Shown here: positions 56,321 through 64,000 of the stretch, piece by piece
Numbering within the stretch: the stretch's first letter is position 1
How the letters are laid out: each line of letters opens with the position of its first letter
NCBI RefSeq assembly: GCF_003217155.1
Contig: NZ_QJSU01000007.1
Location: 158,613-222,612, forward strand
Reading direction: 5' to 3'
DNA from: Psychrobacter fozii
Lineage (GTDB): Bacteria > Pseudomonadota > Gammaproteobacteria > Pseudomonadales > Moraxellaceae
DNA length: 64,000 nucleotides
Notes under the pieces: generated by a model
The model's input: only the letters and a program-made list of their open reading frames with translations
Databases searched by the model: none
Told to the model about the DNA's origin: nothing
Translations under genes and position numbers: made by a program

Positions 56321-56631
56321 GGTTATTCCTTATTATTAGGGTTGATCATCTCGTTTTTATCAAGTGAAAAAACACTCATTATTGAGATTGTCTCAGCACT
56401 TGTTTAAACAACTGTTTCAACAGCAATACTCACAAGTAGACCGCTCAACTTGAACGAGCTAAGATTACCATAATACCGAGACATATCGGCAAAACAAGAC
56501 GAATCACCAACACGACTATAAACAGAACCCATTATAAAAGATAAGGGTCAGAGCAATAGTTGACTATCACTTCGACCCTCGATTCGTTATTAGCATTTGT
56601 ATTTATGAGCTGATGGTTTGATTCTTTACAC
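56321..56631. other. Intergenic region with terminator-like hairpin
   Basis: No ORF. Holds the dehydrogenase promoter region and a hairpin at 56544-56579 that may end the TSUP gene transcript. Confidence 0.5.
56544..56579 (-). terminator. Hairpin downstream of the TSUP gene
   Basis: AGGGTC / GACCCT outer stem with an inner ATAGT-TG-ACTAT palindrome. On the minus strand it is followed by TTATCTTTTA, so it could end the transcript of the methionine/sulfur block. Confidence 0.55.
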
Positions 56632-57447
56632 TCAAACCAGTCCTTTATAAAGAAAATAGCATCCTACTATGGTCAACAATACTGCAAAACACTTTTTTAA
56701 TAATTGTGGTGATAGTATATGAGCCACTTTCGCACCTATCTTTGCGGTAAAAAAGCTCATGATACTGATACCTAAAAAGGCATAAATGTGGACAAAACCA
56801 ATCGTATTGGACACATCTACTTGCTGCTTCATTCCAAAAAACATAAACCCTAACGCACCTGCAATGGCAATAGGTAGACCACACGCCGCTGACGTACCCA
56901 CTGCTTTTTGCATGACCACACCATAACGCGTGAGATAAGGTACGGTTAAACTGCCACCACCGATACCAAAGATGGCCGAAGCTATACCAATAACCCCGCC
57001 TGCCGCCAGTTGCTTAGGTTTTGAAGGCAATACTATATGGACATTGCCAGCATCGTGATTTGTTTTCTTTTTACCACCCTTAAACATTTTAAAGGCAACC
57101 CAAAGCAAAAATACACCAACAATGAGCTGAAGATATAATCCAGATATCTGTCCTGCAATCCCTGCCCCTAAAAAACACCCTATCGCTAGGCCTGGTGCCA
57201 GATTTTTAAAGACAGGCCACATAACTGCGCCTTTTTTATTGTGCGCCATTAACGAGCTGATAGACGTGATAATAATGGTCGCAAGCGAAGTACCCAAGGC
57301 TAAATGCATAATAGTGTCAGCAGGATAGCCCATTTGGGTAAAAACAATGAATAATAGTGGCACGATGATGGTTCCACCGCCCACACCGAAAAGCCCTGCA
57401 GCAAATCCTGCTAGAGCACCTATGATTAAAAAAATGATTAATTCCAC
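56632..57447 (-). CDS. TSUP (TauE/SafE) family membrane transporter
   Basis: 271 aa with about eight hydrophobic helices. The family sequences GFAAGLFGVGGGTIIVPLL and, in the second half, GVIGIASAIFGIGGGSLTVPYL form the inverted repeat typical of TauE/SafE sulfite/sulfonate exporters. GTG start at 57447. It lies 69 bp behind the flavin reductase gene, suggesting a role in sulfur handling of the same unit; the substrate is inferred. Confidence 0.88.
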   Translation of the reverse strand: MELIIFLIIGALAGFAAGLFGVGGGTIIVPLLFIVFTQMGYPADTIMHLALGTSLATIIITSISSLMAHNKKGAVMWPVFKNLAPGLAIGCFLGAGIAGQISGLYLQLIVGVFLLWVAFKMFKGGKKKTNHDAGNVHIVLPSKPKQLAAGGVIGIASAIFGIGGGSLTVPYLTRYGVVMQKAVGTSAACGLPIAIAGALGFMFFGMKQQVDVSNTIGFVHIYAFLGISIMSFFTAKIGAKVAHILSPQLLKKCFAVLLTIVGCYFLYKGLV

Positions 57448-57516
57448 GGATTATTTACTTCTTAGTTAGATTTGGTGAAATGCTTACTATATTTGTTTGA
57501 TAATGAGATAGCTGAC

Positions 57517-58029
57517 TTAAGCAATGTCTACTTGAGCCATCTGCCCCACTTGGTGATAAGCACGATTAAAATAAACCAAACTTTCCTCTCGTATGCCTCG
57601 TTGGGCAGATTGTTTAATAGCGACAACGCGACACATAAACACACTGTGTGTACCAACCTCTTGAATATGCTCTATCTCACAGTCAAAACTGACCAACGCA
57701 TCTTCTAATACAGGGGCGCCTGTTTGCAATTGCGTCCAAGCGCCATATTCAAAGCGCTCTGCTGAATGCAATTTAGAAGCGAATGCATTGGATATCTGTT
57801 CATGCTGTGCACCCAATACATTAACACTTAAGATTTTATTTTCAATAAAATAGCCATGTGATCGAGACGTCTGATTCATACAGACAAGCAGGGTCGGCGG
57901 CGTATCTGTGACGCTACATACTGCAGATGCCGTAAACCCATGAAGACCAGATGGGCCTTCTGTGGTGACAACACTTACTGCGGTTGTCAATAAAGACATG
58001 GCATCTCTAAAGTCAGTTGCTTCAATCAT
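57517..58029 (-). CDS. Flavin reductase-domain protein
   Basis: 170 aa. FRDAMSLLTTAVSVVTTEGPSGLHGFTASAVCSVTDTPPTLLVCMN is a textbook start of the HpaC/RutF-like flavin reductase family, followed by FVNVLG-like LSVNVLGAQHEQIS and the terminal LVYFNRAYHQV. It reduces FMN or FAD with NAD(P)H for a partner oxygenase. In Acinetobacter-type clusters it accompanies mesD/mesX, whose reaction needs oxygen, so it may feed reduced flavin to MesX (inference). Confidence 0.88.
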   Translation of the reverse strand: MIEATDFRDAMSLLTTAVSVVTTEGPSGLHGFTASAVCSVTDTPPTLLVCMNQTSRSHGYFIENKILSVNVLGAQHEQISNAFASKLHSAERFEYGAWTQLQTGAPVLEDALVSFDCEIEHIQEVGTHSVFMCRVVAIKQSAQRGIREESLVYFNRAYHQVGQMAQVDIA

Positions 58030-58081
58030 ATCTTAAGTCCTAAATTTCAGATCAGTAAACACTCATGTGTACCAATAAACG

Positions 58082-59110
58082 CTAGGCAGTCAGCTCTTGA
58101 CGCACGATTTGAGCACCGGCACTTAATGCTGCAAGCTTGCCTCTTGCAACTTGGCGAGACAAAGGTGCCATACCACAATTGGTTGCAGGATACAGCTTGT
58201 CAGCATCGACAAATTGTAATGCTTTGCGTAGCGTATTTGCTACCTCTTCTGGTGTCTCAATAGTATTAGTTGCCACATCAATGGCACCAACCATCACTTT
58301 TTTACCGCGAATCAATTCAATCAAATCCATTGGCACATGTGAGTTTTGACATTCGAGTGAGACAATATCGATCTTAGATTGTTGCAGTTGAGGAAAGGCT
58401 TTCTCATATTGACGCCACTCTGAACCCAGTGTCTTTTTCCAATTATTATTGGCTTCGATACCGTAGCCGTAGCAAATATGTACTGCTGTTTCGCATTTTA
58501 GACCTTCAATAGCACGCTCTAACGTGGCAATGCCCCAGTCGTTTACGTCATCAAAGAATACATTAAATGCGGGTTCATCGAACTGGATAATATCAACACC
58601 AGCTGCCTCTAGCTCTTTTGCTTCTTGATTCAGAATTTTAGCAAATTCCCAAGCCAGTTTTTCGCGACTTTTATAATGACTGTCATATAGGGTATCAATC
58701 ATCGTCATTGGCCCTGGTAGCGCCCACTTGATTGGTTGACTGGTTTGCTGACGTAAAAATTTAGCATCTTCTACAAATACTGGCTTTTGGCGGCTCACTG
58801 CGCCAACAACAGACGGCACGCTCGCATCATAGCGATTACGAATTTTGACCGTCTCACGCTTTTCAAAATCGACGCCATCCAGATGCTCAATGAACGTGGT
58901 CACAAAGTGCTGACGGGTCTGTTCGCCATCACTGACAATATCAATGCCTGCATGTCTTTGTTCTTGCAGCGACACACGTAGCGCATCTTGTTTGGCTTCC
59001 ATCAGTTGCTCGCCTTCTAATGCCCAAGGTGACCAAATTTTCTCTGGTTCTGCTAGCCAAGAAGGTTTCGGTAAGCTGCCAGCAGTTGATGTCGGTAATA
59101 ATAATTTCAT
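58082..59110 (-). CDS. mesD: Folate-independent methionine synthase MesD (core MetE type)
   Basis: 342 aa, corresponding to the C-terminal catalytic half of MetE without its N-terminal half. LLPTSTAGSLPKPSWL begins the barrel. Zinc ligands are expected in AVHICYGYG (His, Cys) and NCGMAPL (Cys near the end), with IDIVSLECQNS between. Folate-independent short synthases of this type that travel with DUF1852 were named MesD and need MesX plus oxygen. ATG 59110 has AAGAAG 9 nt upstream; ATG 59119 is only 9 bp further and would sit on it. It lies 51 bp after mesX. Confidence 0.85.
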   Translation of the reverse strand: MKLLLPTSTAGSLPKPSWLAEPEKIWSPWALEGEQLMEAKQDALRVSLQEQRHAGIDIVSDGEQTRQHFVTTFIEHLDGVDFEKRETVKIRNRYDASVPSVVGAVSRQKPVFVEDAKFLRQQTSQPIKWALPGPMTMIDTLYDSHYKSREKLAWEFAKILNQEAKELEAAGVDIIQFDEPAFNVFFDDVNDWGIATLERAIEGLKCETAVHICYGYGIEANNNWKKTLGSEWRQYEKAFPQLQQSKIDIVSLECQNSHVPMDLIELIRGKKVMVGAIDVATNTIETPEEVANTLRKALQFVDADKLYPATNCGMAPLSRQVARGKLAALSAGAQIVRQELTA

Positions 59111-59160
59111 GTGATTCATCTTCTTATTTATTTTTTATTATGTTAATTAGTGAGGATCAG

Positions 59161-60183
59161 TTAGGCAGCTTGTTTCTTAGACACATTTTTTTTGGCCACT
59201 TCACTTGTCACATCGTAGCTTGCAGCCCACTCTTCCAGAATGGCTTGGTACGGCTTAATGAACTGTTCTTCAGTGAATTTGCCTTGTGTTACAGCCATCT
59301 GGCTACGCTCGGCGCGGTCATACACAATTTGAGTCAGTGAGTAATCTTGGTACTTTAAGCTCGGTTGATACACTTCACCTGCGCTCGAGTTGGCATTATA
59401 AATCTCAGGACGGTAGATTTTTTGGAACGTCTCCATCGTACTGATAGCGCTTATCAGCTCAAGATCAGTGTAATCACTTAGCAAGTCGCCGGCAAAATAA
59501 AAGGCTAAAGGTGCCGAACTATTTTCAGGCATAAAGTAGCGAACGGTTAAGCCCATCTTATGAAAATAATCATCAGTCAACGAATAGTCATCTTGTCTGT
59601 ACTCAACGCCTAAAACAGGATGCTGGTTGGCGGTACGATAATAGGCTTTACTGGTTGAAACACTGAGGCAAATCACAGGTTTTTTATGAAAATTAGCGTT
59701 GTAAGCTTCTGAGTTCAATAAGTATTGAAACAGTTTGCCATGCAACTCACCAAAATTATCTGGCGTTATTGATGCTAGATTCTTATCACGATGCTCTGGC
59801 AATACCACGCTAAAATCGTAGTCACGTACATAAGAAGAGAAACTATTACCAATCATACCGTCAATACGTTTGTTATCTTTATGATCAACTATGGTTGTTT
59901 GCAGCGTCTCAATAATTGGGAATGTATGACCATTGCCTTCGACATCCATATCGACAGAAATGATATCGACCTCGACAGAATAACGGTCTGCTGTCAGATT
60001 GTCCCAATGCGCCAACGCATTAAAACGGTTATTTATCATGCGTAACGTTTTACGTAAATTTTCTTCGCGGTGCTCGCCACGTGCCAAATTTGCAAAGTTA
60101 GTCGTCAAACGCGTGCTGTCTGCAGGCTGATAGTTTTCGTCAAAACGAATGCGCTTAATTGAACAGGTAAATTCTTTACTCAT
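59161..60183 (-). CDS. mesX: DUF1852 protein MesX
   Basis: 340 aa, cytoplasmic. FTCSIKRIRFDENYQPADSTRLTTNFANLARGEHREENLRKTLRMINNRFN at the start and DIISVDMDVEGNGHTFP are characteristic of DUF1852, which is found beside short MetE proteins in Acinetobacter and relatives and is required by MesD. It ends in a Lys-rich tail (KKNVSKKQAA). First gene of the unit mesX-mesD-flavin reductase-TSUP, with a MetR-type box about 115 bp upstream. Confidence 0.87.
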   Translation of the reverse strand: MSKEFTCSIKRIRFDENYQPADSTRLTTNFANLARGEHREENLRKTLRMINNRFNALAHWDNLTADRYSVEVDIISVDMDVEGNGHTFPIIETLQTTIVDHKDNKRIDGMIGNSFSSYVRDYDFSVVLPEHRDKNLASITPDNFGELHGKLFQYLLNSEAYNANFHKKPVICLSVSTSKAYYRTANQHPVLGVEYRQDDYSLTDDYFHKMGLTVRYFMPENSSAPLAFYFAGDLLSDYTDLELISAISTMETFQKIYRPEIYNANSSAGEVYQPSLKYQDYSLTQIVYDRAERSQMAVTQGKFTEEQFIKPYQAILEEWAASYDVTSEVAKKNVSKKQAA

Positions 60184-60590
60184 GGTATCTACTGCCTTAA
60201 TCTATTCTCATTATCTGAGACAAAACCAAATTTGTGTATGGAGTAGATTATGCCTGAATCGCAACATGAATAAAAACGACTTAATTTAAATAAAAGATGA
60301 ATTTAATTCATTTTAGTAGTTTTTAAATAGCTTTTCTGTATAAAAAACGATTAGATAGTAGAAATAGTTATCACTCATCTAACGAAATAACGAAATCTAT
60401 AGATTTTTGATTTGAATGAGCATGTATACATAGATAAGCACAACCATATCTCTTTCATACTATCTTGAACCAAGTTAAACAGCTTCTTTAGCGTGAGTCT
60501 TGATGTCATTAAACAGACATACTTCATAGCCATAATTCAATCTTCTTGATTAACTATCAACAATAATAAATTGAAGAATTGGAGAAAAAA
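60184..60590. other. Divergent regulatory region mesX / phytase-like gene
   Basis: About 400 bp, AT-rich, no ORF. It contains a MetR-like palindrome (60298-60310). The remaining sequence shows no other recognisable operator and no B12 or SAM riboswitch stretch. Confidence 0.6.
60298..60310. promoter_or_regulatory. MetR-type operator
   Basis: TGAATTTAATTCA fits the MetR consensus TGAANNTNNTTCA exactly. It lies 115 bp ahead of mesX, an expected distance for a LysR-type activator responding to homocysteine. Confidence 0.6.
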
Positions 60591-61955
60591 ATGTACACAA
60601 GAAGGGCTAATTTTTTGAGAATAAGTATGGCTATCATCGCAACGACTGGTATTGGTCAGTTAGCAACAGCAGCGGATGCCTACCCTGCTGAATTGGTCTC
60701 ACATGCCCTACTACCCTCTCAAACATTTATCTCTGCTCCGACTGATGCGCCCAAAGATTTGCAGGTCAGTGGTAAATACACTACTGGGAAATTGATTGAA
60801 AAACTTGGCAGTATTGAAGGAAAGTCGGCAGGTCGTCCCACTGGTATCAAGCTACCGTTTCCGGGACAACCTGTACAAGGGCATTCTGGTATTAAATATA
60901 TGCCTGATGGCAGTTATTGGATATTGACCGATAATGGTTTTGGCAGTAAAGCCAATTCACCAGATGCCATGTTATTCATGCGTCAGTATCGAATGGATTG
61001 GGATAAAGGGGTTTTTGAACCTATAAAAACTATTTTTTTCAATGACCAGAATGAAGTGATACCTCACCGAATTACGCATCAAGACAGTAATCGCCGCTAT
61101 CTGACAGGATCTGATTTTGATCCTGAAAGTTTCCAAATCATTGATGGTGATATTTGGGTCGGTGAAGAGTTTGGCCCATGGTTACTAAAATTCGATAGTA
61201 AAGGCACACTTAAAGCCATGTATGACACAAAAGTAGACGGAGAGACCGTACATTCTCCAGACCATCCCGCCTTACAATTACCAAGCAAACCCGATGACAA
61301 TCTACCGTTATACAGTATTAAACGCTCTAAGGGCTTTGAAGGTATGGCATCAGCCCCAGATGGACGTTATTTATACCCTATGTTAGAAGGCGCTGTTTAT
61401 AACCAAAAGCGTCAACAATATGATTCAGTCGATGGTCAGAACTTCTTGCGCATCTTACAGTTTGATACCAAGCGTAATACCTATACTGATAAGAGCTGGA
61501 AATACATACTTGATAATAACGAGTATGCGATCGGAGATTTCAATATGATCGATGATACTTATGGTTTGATTATTGAACGAGACAATTTAGAAGGTGTAAG
61601 TGATAAAGCTTGTCAAAAAGCAGCTGTAGATAAAAGTAAATGCTTTGACAAACCAGCCGTATTCAAACGTATATATAAGGTCAAATTAGACCCTAAAAGT
61701 GAGATCGCTGAAAAAGTGGCTTATATTGATTTGATGGCCATTAAAGATACTAAGGCCGTGGCTAAAAAACCTTTAGTAGGTGAGAAATTTGTATTTCCAT
61801 TTTTTACTATTGAAAATGTAGACATCATCGATGAAAGCCACATCGTGGTAGGTAATGATAACAACCTGCCTTTTTCCTCTAGCCGAGACCCAAATCGAGC
61901 AGATGATAACGAACTATTATTGTTAGAGGTCAAGGATTTTTTACAGGCGAAATAA
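60591..61955 (+). CDS. Secreted esterase-like/phytase-like protein
   Basis: 454 aa. Signal peptide MYTRRANFLRISMAIIATTGIGQLATAADA. The mature protein has the esterase-like activity of phytase domain (phytase-like beta-propeller): GIKLPFPGQPVQGHSGIKYMPDGSYWILTDNGFG, DFDPESFQIIDGDIWVGEEFGPWLLKFD, KGFEGMASAPDGRYLYPMLEGA and NVDIIDESHIVVGNDNN. Substrate unknown; related proteins hydrolyse phosphate or other esters outside the cell. ATG 60591 is chosen because GGAG lies 6 nt before it; the TTG at 60579 overlaps the Shine-Dalgarno. A terminator follows. Confidence 0.85.
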   Translation: MYTRRANFLRISMAIIATTGIGQLATAADAYPAELVSHALLPSQTFISAPTDAPKDLQVSGKYTTGKLIEKLGSIEGKSAGRPTGIKLPFPGQPVQGHSGIKYMPDGSYWILTDNGFGSKANSPDAMLFMRQYRMDWDKGVFEPIKTIFFNDQNEVIPHRITHQDSNRRYLTGSDFDPESFQIIDGDIWVGEEFGPWLLKFDSKGTLKAMYDTKVDGETVHSPDHPALQLPSKPDDNLPLYSIKRSKGFEGMASAPDGRYLYPMLEGAVYNQKRQQYDSVDGQNFLRILQFDTKRNTYTDKSWKYILDNNEYAIGDFNMIDDTYGLIIERDNLEGVSDKACQKAAVDKSKCFDKPAVFKRIYKVKLDPKSEIAEKVAYIDLMAIKDTKAVAKKPLVGEKFVFPFFTIENVDIIDESHIVVGNDNNLPFSSSRDPNRADDNELLLLEVKDFLQAK

Positions 61956-62030
61956 ATTGTCATTAGTGCTTGTAGTAGATCATAACTAAACTAGAAGTTA
62001 GAAAGTCTTCAGCTATAAGACACCAAAATA

Positions 62031-62066
62031 AACCCCTGCTATTTTCAATATTAGCAGGGGTTTTCT
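62031..62066 (+). terminator. Terminator of the phytase-like gene
   Basis: AACCCCTGCT / AGCAGGGGTT stem with a 12-nt loop and TTTTCT. Nearly the same stem as the glmS terminator. Confidence 0.82.
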
Positions 62067-62122
62067 ATGTATTTAAACAACCATCATTCAGGTACTTTCA
62101 GTTCATACATTGACGCTACACA

Positions 62123-62716
62123 TTAGATTGAGTCTTTTAAAGCATCCTCAACGAAACTCAAGCGATCTTGTCCAAAGAACATTTCACCATTTACGAAGAA
62201 ACTCGGTGCACCAAATACACCTCGCGATACAGCTTCCTCAGTAGTCGCTTTCAAACGCTCCTTGATCTCAGTATCGCTTATACGTGTCATAAAATCAGTG
62301 GCATCAATACCCGCTTTGACCAAAGCTTCAGCGACTACCTCTGATGATTCCATATTGAGCTTTTCAGCCCATAAAGCATTAAAGATGGCCGTTAGACAAC
62401 TTGGAAACTCAGGTTCTCCTAGGTAAGCAGTAATACCTCGCATGAGATGCATCGTATTCAACGGAAAAAATGGATTGAACTCAAACGGTACCTGATAAAT
62501 AGTTGAGAAGCGCTTAAGGTCTTTAAGCATATAAGCACCTTTCGCAGGTACTGCAGCTGGTGAAGTGTTACCAACAGCTTGAAAAACGGCTCCAAGCAAC
62601 ATAGGTCGCCAAATAATTTTAGCATTGTAACGTTGTGCTATGCTCTCTAATTGTGTCCATGCCAAATAACTGGCTGGACTGCCCACATCAAAGAAAAATT
62701 CTATTGGTTTACTCAT
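62123..62716 (-). CDS. 2-hydroxychromene-2-carboxylate isomerase-like (DsbA/GST kappa fold)
   Basis: 197 aa. EFFFDVGSPASYLAWTQL and WRPMLLGAVFQAVGN are the family start, with the catalytic Ser of DVGSPAS replacing the Cys of DsbA. Later GVFGAPSFFVNGEMFFGQDRL is typical. Such enzymes act in naphthalene degradation (NahD) or as glutathione-dependent isomerases. No ring-cleavage genes are present, so the substrate is unknown. It starts 56 bp behind the SDR gene, in the same unit. Confidence 0.9.
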   Translation of the reverse strand: MSKPIEFFFDVGSPASYLAWTQLESIAQRYNAKIIWRPMLLGAVFQAVGNTSPAAVPAKGAYMLKDLKRFSTIYQVPFEFNPFFPLNTMHLMRGITAYLGEPEFPSCLTAIFNALWAEKLNMESSEVVAEALVKAGIDATDFMTRISDTEIKERLKATTEEAVSRGVFGAPSFFVNGEMFFGQDRLSFVEDALKDSI

Positions 62717-62772
62717 CTTTGCACTCCTTGCAATATATATTAAAACCTTGGGGATTTATCGTTAGATAAATG

Positions 62773-63501
62773 TTAGAAAGTTTCCATCCACGGGCGTAAA
62801 TCCAGCTCATGCGTCCAACTGTCTCTCGGTTGGCAATGCAATTGCCAATACTGCTCAGCGATATGCTCAGGATTCAAGATGCCATCTTGGTCTTTAAGTG
62901 CATAGCGCTCCGGAAAATTGTCACGGATAAATGCCGTATCAATAGCACCATCAATAATAGGGTGCGCCACATGTATACCTTTTGGTCCTAACTCACGTGC
63001 CATGCTTTGCGCCAAAGCACGTAACGCAAATTTAGCGCTAGCAAAAGCCGAAAAACCTTTACTGCCTCGCAAAGAAGCTGTTGCTCCAGTGAAAATAATC
63101 GTGCCTTTTCCACGTGGAATCATAACTTTTGCAGCTTCTCTACCTGTCAAAAATCCAGATAGTGCTGCCATTTCCCATACTTTTCGAAAGACTCTTTCTG
63201 TGGTCTCTACAATCGAGAAATGCACATTTGCACCGATATTAAATACCACTACTTCAATCGGCCCAATATCCTTTTCAATATGAGCGAATAACTCGACCAT
63301 CTCTTTTTCTACACGCGCATCACAACCAAATGGCTTGGCTACTCCACTAGCTGCCTCAATATCACTGACTAACGTGTTTAGTTTATCGACGCTTCTTCTA
63401 GTCACACATAAAGTAAAACCTTCTTTTGCAAAACGTTTTGCAACAGCACTACCCGTTGCATCCCCTGCTCCAATTACAACCGCTACAGGTGATCTATACA
63501 T
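62773..63501 (-). CDS. Short-chain dehydrogenase/reductase with atypical active site
   Basis: 242 aa, Rossmann fold. Glycine motif VVIGAGDATGSAVAKRF (GxxxGxxx variant with Asp), DARVEKE, and VVVFNIGANV (NxGA variant of NNAG). Ser143 precedes the usual catalytic position, but the YxxxK tetrad has Phe153 in place of Tyr (FASAK, with Lys157). I recall an SDR subfamily with the same replacement, so the enzyme may not be a normal oxidoreductase. First gene of a two-gene unit with the isomerase. GGAAATAGAT precedes the start. Confidence 0.85.
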   Translation of the reverse strand: MYRSPVAVVIGAGDATGSAVAKRFAKEGFTLCVTRRSVDKLNTLVSDIEAASGVAKPFGCDARVEKEMVELFAHIEKDIGPIEVVVFNIGANVHFSIVETTERVFRKVWEMAALSGFLTGREAAKVMIPRGKGTIIFTGATASLRGSKGFSAFASAKFALRALAQSMARELGPKGIHVAHPIIDGAIDTAFIRDNFPERYALKDQDGILNPEHIAEQYWQLHCQPRDSWTHELDLRPWMETF

Positions 63502-63603
63502 ATCTATTTCCTTATAGATTTCTTTTTAGAACTAACAAAAATGTAGCCTTATTTATGCATACTGTCAAGCTAACCTATTACTCAATAGTAAAGGAGATAA
63601 AAT

Positions 63604-63681
63604 ATGCGTTGGGATGAACTTGCTAAGCATTTTTGCTCGATGCCTCGTACGTTAGCTAGAGCTATTTCCCCCAAACCATAG
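63604..63681 (+). pseudogene. Truncated HxlR-type regulator (first 25 codons)
   Basis: A perfect AAGGAG Shine-Dalgarno precedes ATG 63604. The product MRWDELAKHFCSMPRTLAR resembles the N-terminus of HxlR winged-helix regulators (MRWDxL...CSxxRxL, normally followed by GDRWT). After 25 codons it stops (TAG 63679-63681), and an rRNA-type terminator begins 9 bp later. It was probably the divergent regulator of the SDR/isomerase pair, and its remainder has been replaced by DNA next to the rRNA operon. Confidence 0.6.
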
Positions 63682-63690
63682 GCAAAAGAA

Positions 63691-63720
63691 AACCCCCTTT
63701 GACTTAAGTCAAAGGGGGTT
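63691..63720. terminator. 30-bp perfect palindromic terminator
   Basis: AACCCCCTTTGACTT followed by its exact reverse complement. A and T tracts on both sides make it work in either direction. It lies between the regulator relic and the 3' end of the rRNA operon. Confidence 0.85.
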
Positions 63721-63910
63721 TATCTAGAATAGAGAGCTGACGAACGAGAAGAGCGCCGTTTGAATTGAAGAAATGGCTTAAAAGCAAAGCACCGCTTTGC
63801 TAGGCAGCGCAAGAGTAAATCCTTTCAATAGGATTTGCTGCGCCAGTCACTAGGAATAAAAGATAAAAAAAAGAGCCACCCGGTTAAGGATGACTCTTTT
63901 TAAGTATAGA
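63721..63910. other. Spacer at the 3' end of the rRNA operon
   Basis: Contains AGAGAGCTGACGA near 63729-63740, a repeat of the last nucleotides of the 5S gene and its spacer (63907-63919), followed by unrelated sequence. It also contains small hairpins (AAATCCTTTCAATAGGATTT near 63816) and the rRNA terminator. No ORF. The duplicated 5S end suggests loss of an extra 5S gene. Confidence 0.6.
63868..63902 (-). terminator. Intrinsic terminator after 5S rRNA
   Basis: On the minus strand AAAGAGTCA / TGGCTCTTT forms a stem with one G-T pair, followed by eight T. It is the first terminator after the 5S gene. Confidence 0.8.
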
Positions 63911-64000
63911 GAGCTGACGATGACCTACTCTCACATGGACGAATCCACACTACCATTGGCGCAACGATGTTTCACTTCTGAGTTCGGGAAGGGATCAGGT
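63911..64000 (-). rRNA. rrf: 5S ribosomal RNA, partial (3' part)
   Basis: The reverse complement begins ACCTGATCCCTTCCCGAACT and continues AGAAGTGAAACATCGTTGC, ending GAGAGTAGGTCATCGTCAGC. This is the middle and 3' part of bacterial 5S rRNA. The 5' end lies outside the window. 23S and 16S genes should follow to the right on the same strand. Confidence 0.95.

Noticed and set aside
1..64000. CRISPR arrays, complete prophage or integrase genes.
   Set aside because: No direct repeats with regular unique spacers and no phage structural or recombinase gene seen.

Overview
The window is chromosomal DNA from a gammaproteobacterium of the Moraxellaceae, most likely Psychrobacter (inferred from gene content and order, not from a database search). 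Pointers are moderate to low GC, a division/cell-wall cluster that starts at rsmH without mraZ, AcnA with an acidic insertion, the folate-independent methionine synthase pair MesD/MesX known from Acinetobacter, and many secreted proteins of unknown function.

Layout. 1-7.5 kb is a defence-like accessory region: a type I restriction subunit HsdR (minus strand, cut by the window edge), then a plus-strand operon of a WYL regulator, two large Gly/Ala-rich proteins with predicted membrane hairpins, and a small cysteine-cluster (YkgJ-type) protein. A sequence resembling a tRNA-Ser 3' end at 7747-7771 may be an old attachment site. 8.1-19 kb is a patchwork of a leucine-rich-repeat protein, a lipoprotein whose tail is duplicated on the far side of a GntP-type permease, a YHYH-domain protein with a partner lipoprotein, and several small secreted proteins including a tandem paralogous pair. 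19-21.8 kb holds a redoxin, a YdcF-family protein and rlmA.

21.9-30.7 kb is the minus-strand cluster rsmH-ftsL-ftsI-murE-murF-mraY, with a 266-bp MITE-like element between murE and murF. 31-41.7 kb carries gltX, tRNA-Ala and tRNA-Glu, small lipoprotein and SH3-like genes, a LysE exporter, acnA, a DUF3025 protein, a YdjM-like membrane protein and a YchJ-like protein. At 41.8-44.4 kb a strikingly AT-rich gene for an 882-aa SIR2-domain protein, a probable anti-phage NADase, sits directly behind the housekeeping genes thrB, a DUF2007 gene and yafJ. 47-55 kb is housekeeping: hisF, ribH-nusB-thiL-pgpA, glmU, glmS.

55.3-60.2 kb has an alcohol dehydrogenase and a sulfur/methionine block (TSUP transporter, flavin reductase, mesD, mesX) with a MetR-type box upstream of mesX. 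60.6-63.5 kb encodes a secreted phytase-like esterase, a 2-hydroxychromene-2-carboxylate-isomerase-like protein and an atypical SDR, next to a truncated HxlR-type regulator. The window ends in the 3' part of a 5S rRNA gene on the minus strand, so an rRNA operon enters from the right.

Best candidates for undescribed biology are the WYL/membrane-protein/cysteine-cluster operon (3.4-7.5 kb) and the SIR2 protein. Secondary points are the MITE inside the division cluster, a perfect hairpin inside the cysteine-cluster gene, and the duplicated lipoprotein tail around the permease.
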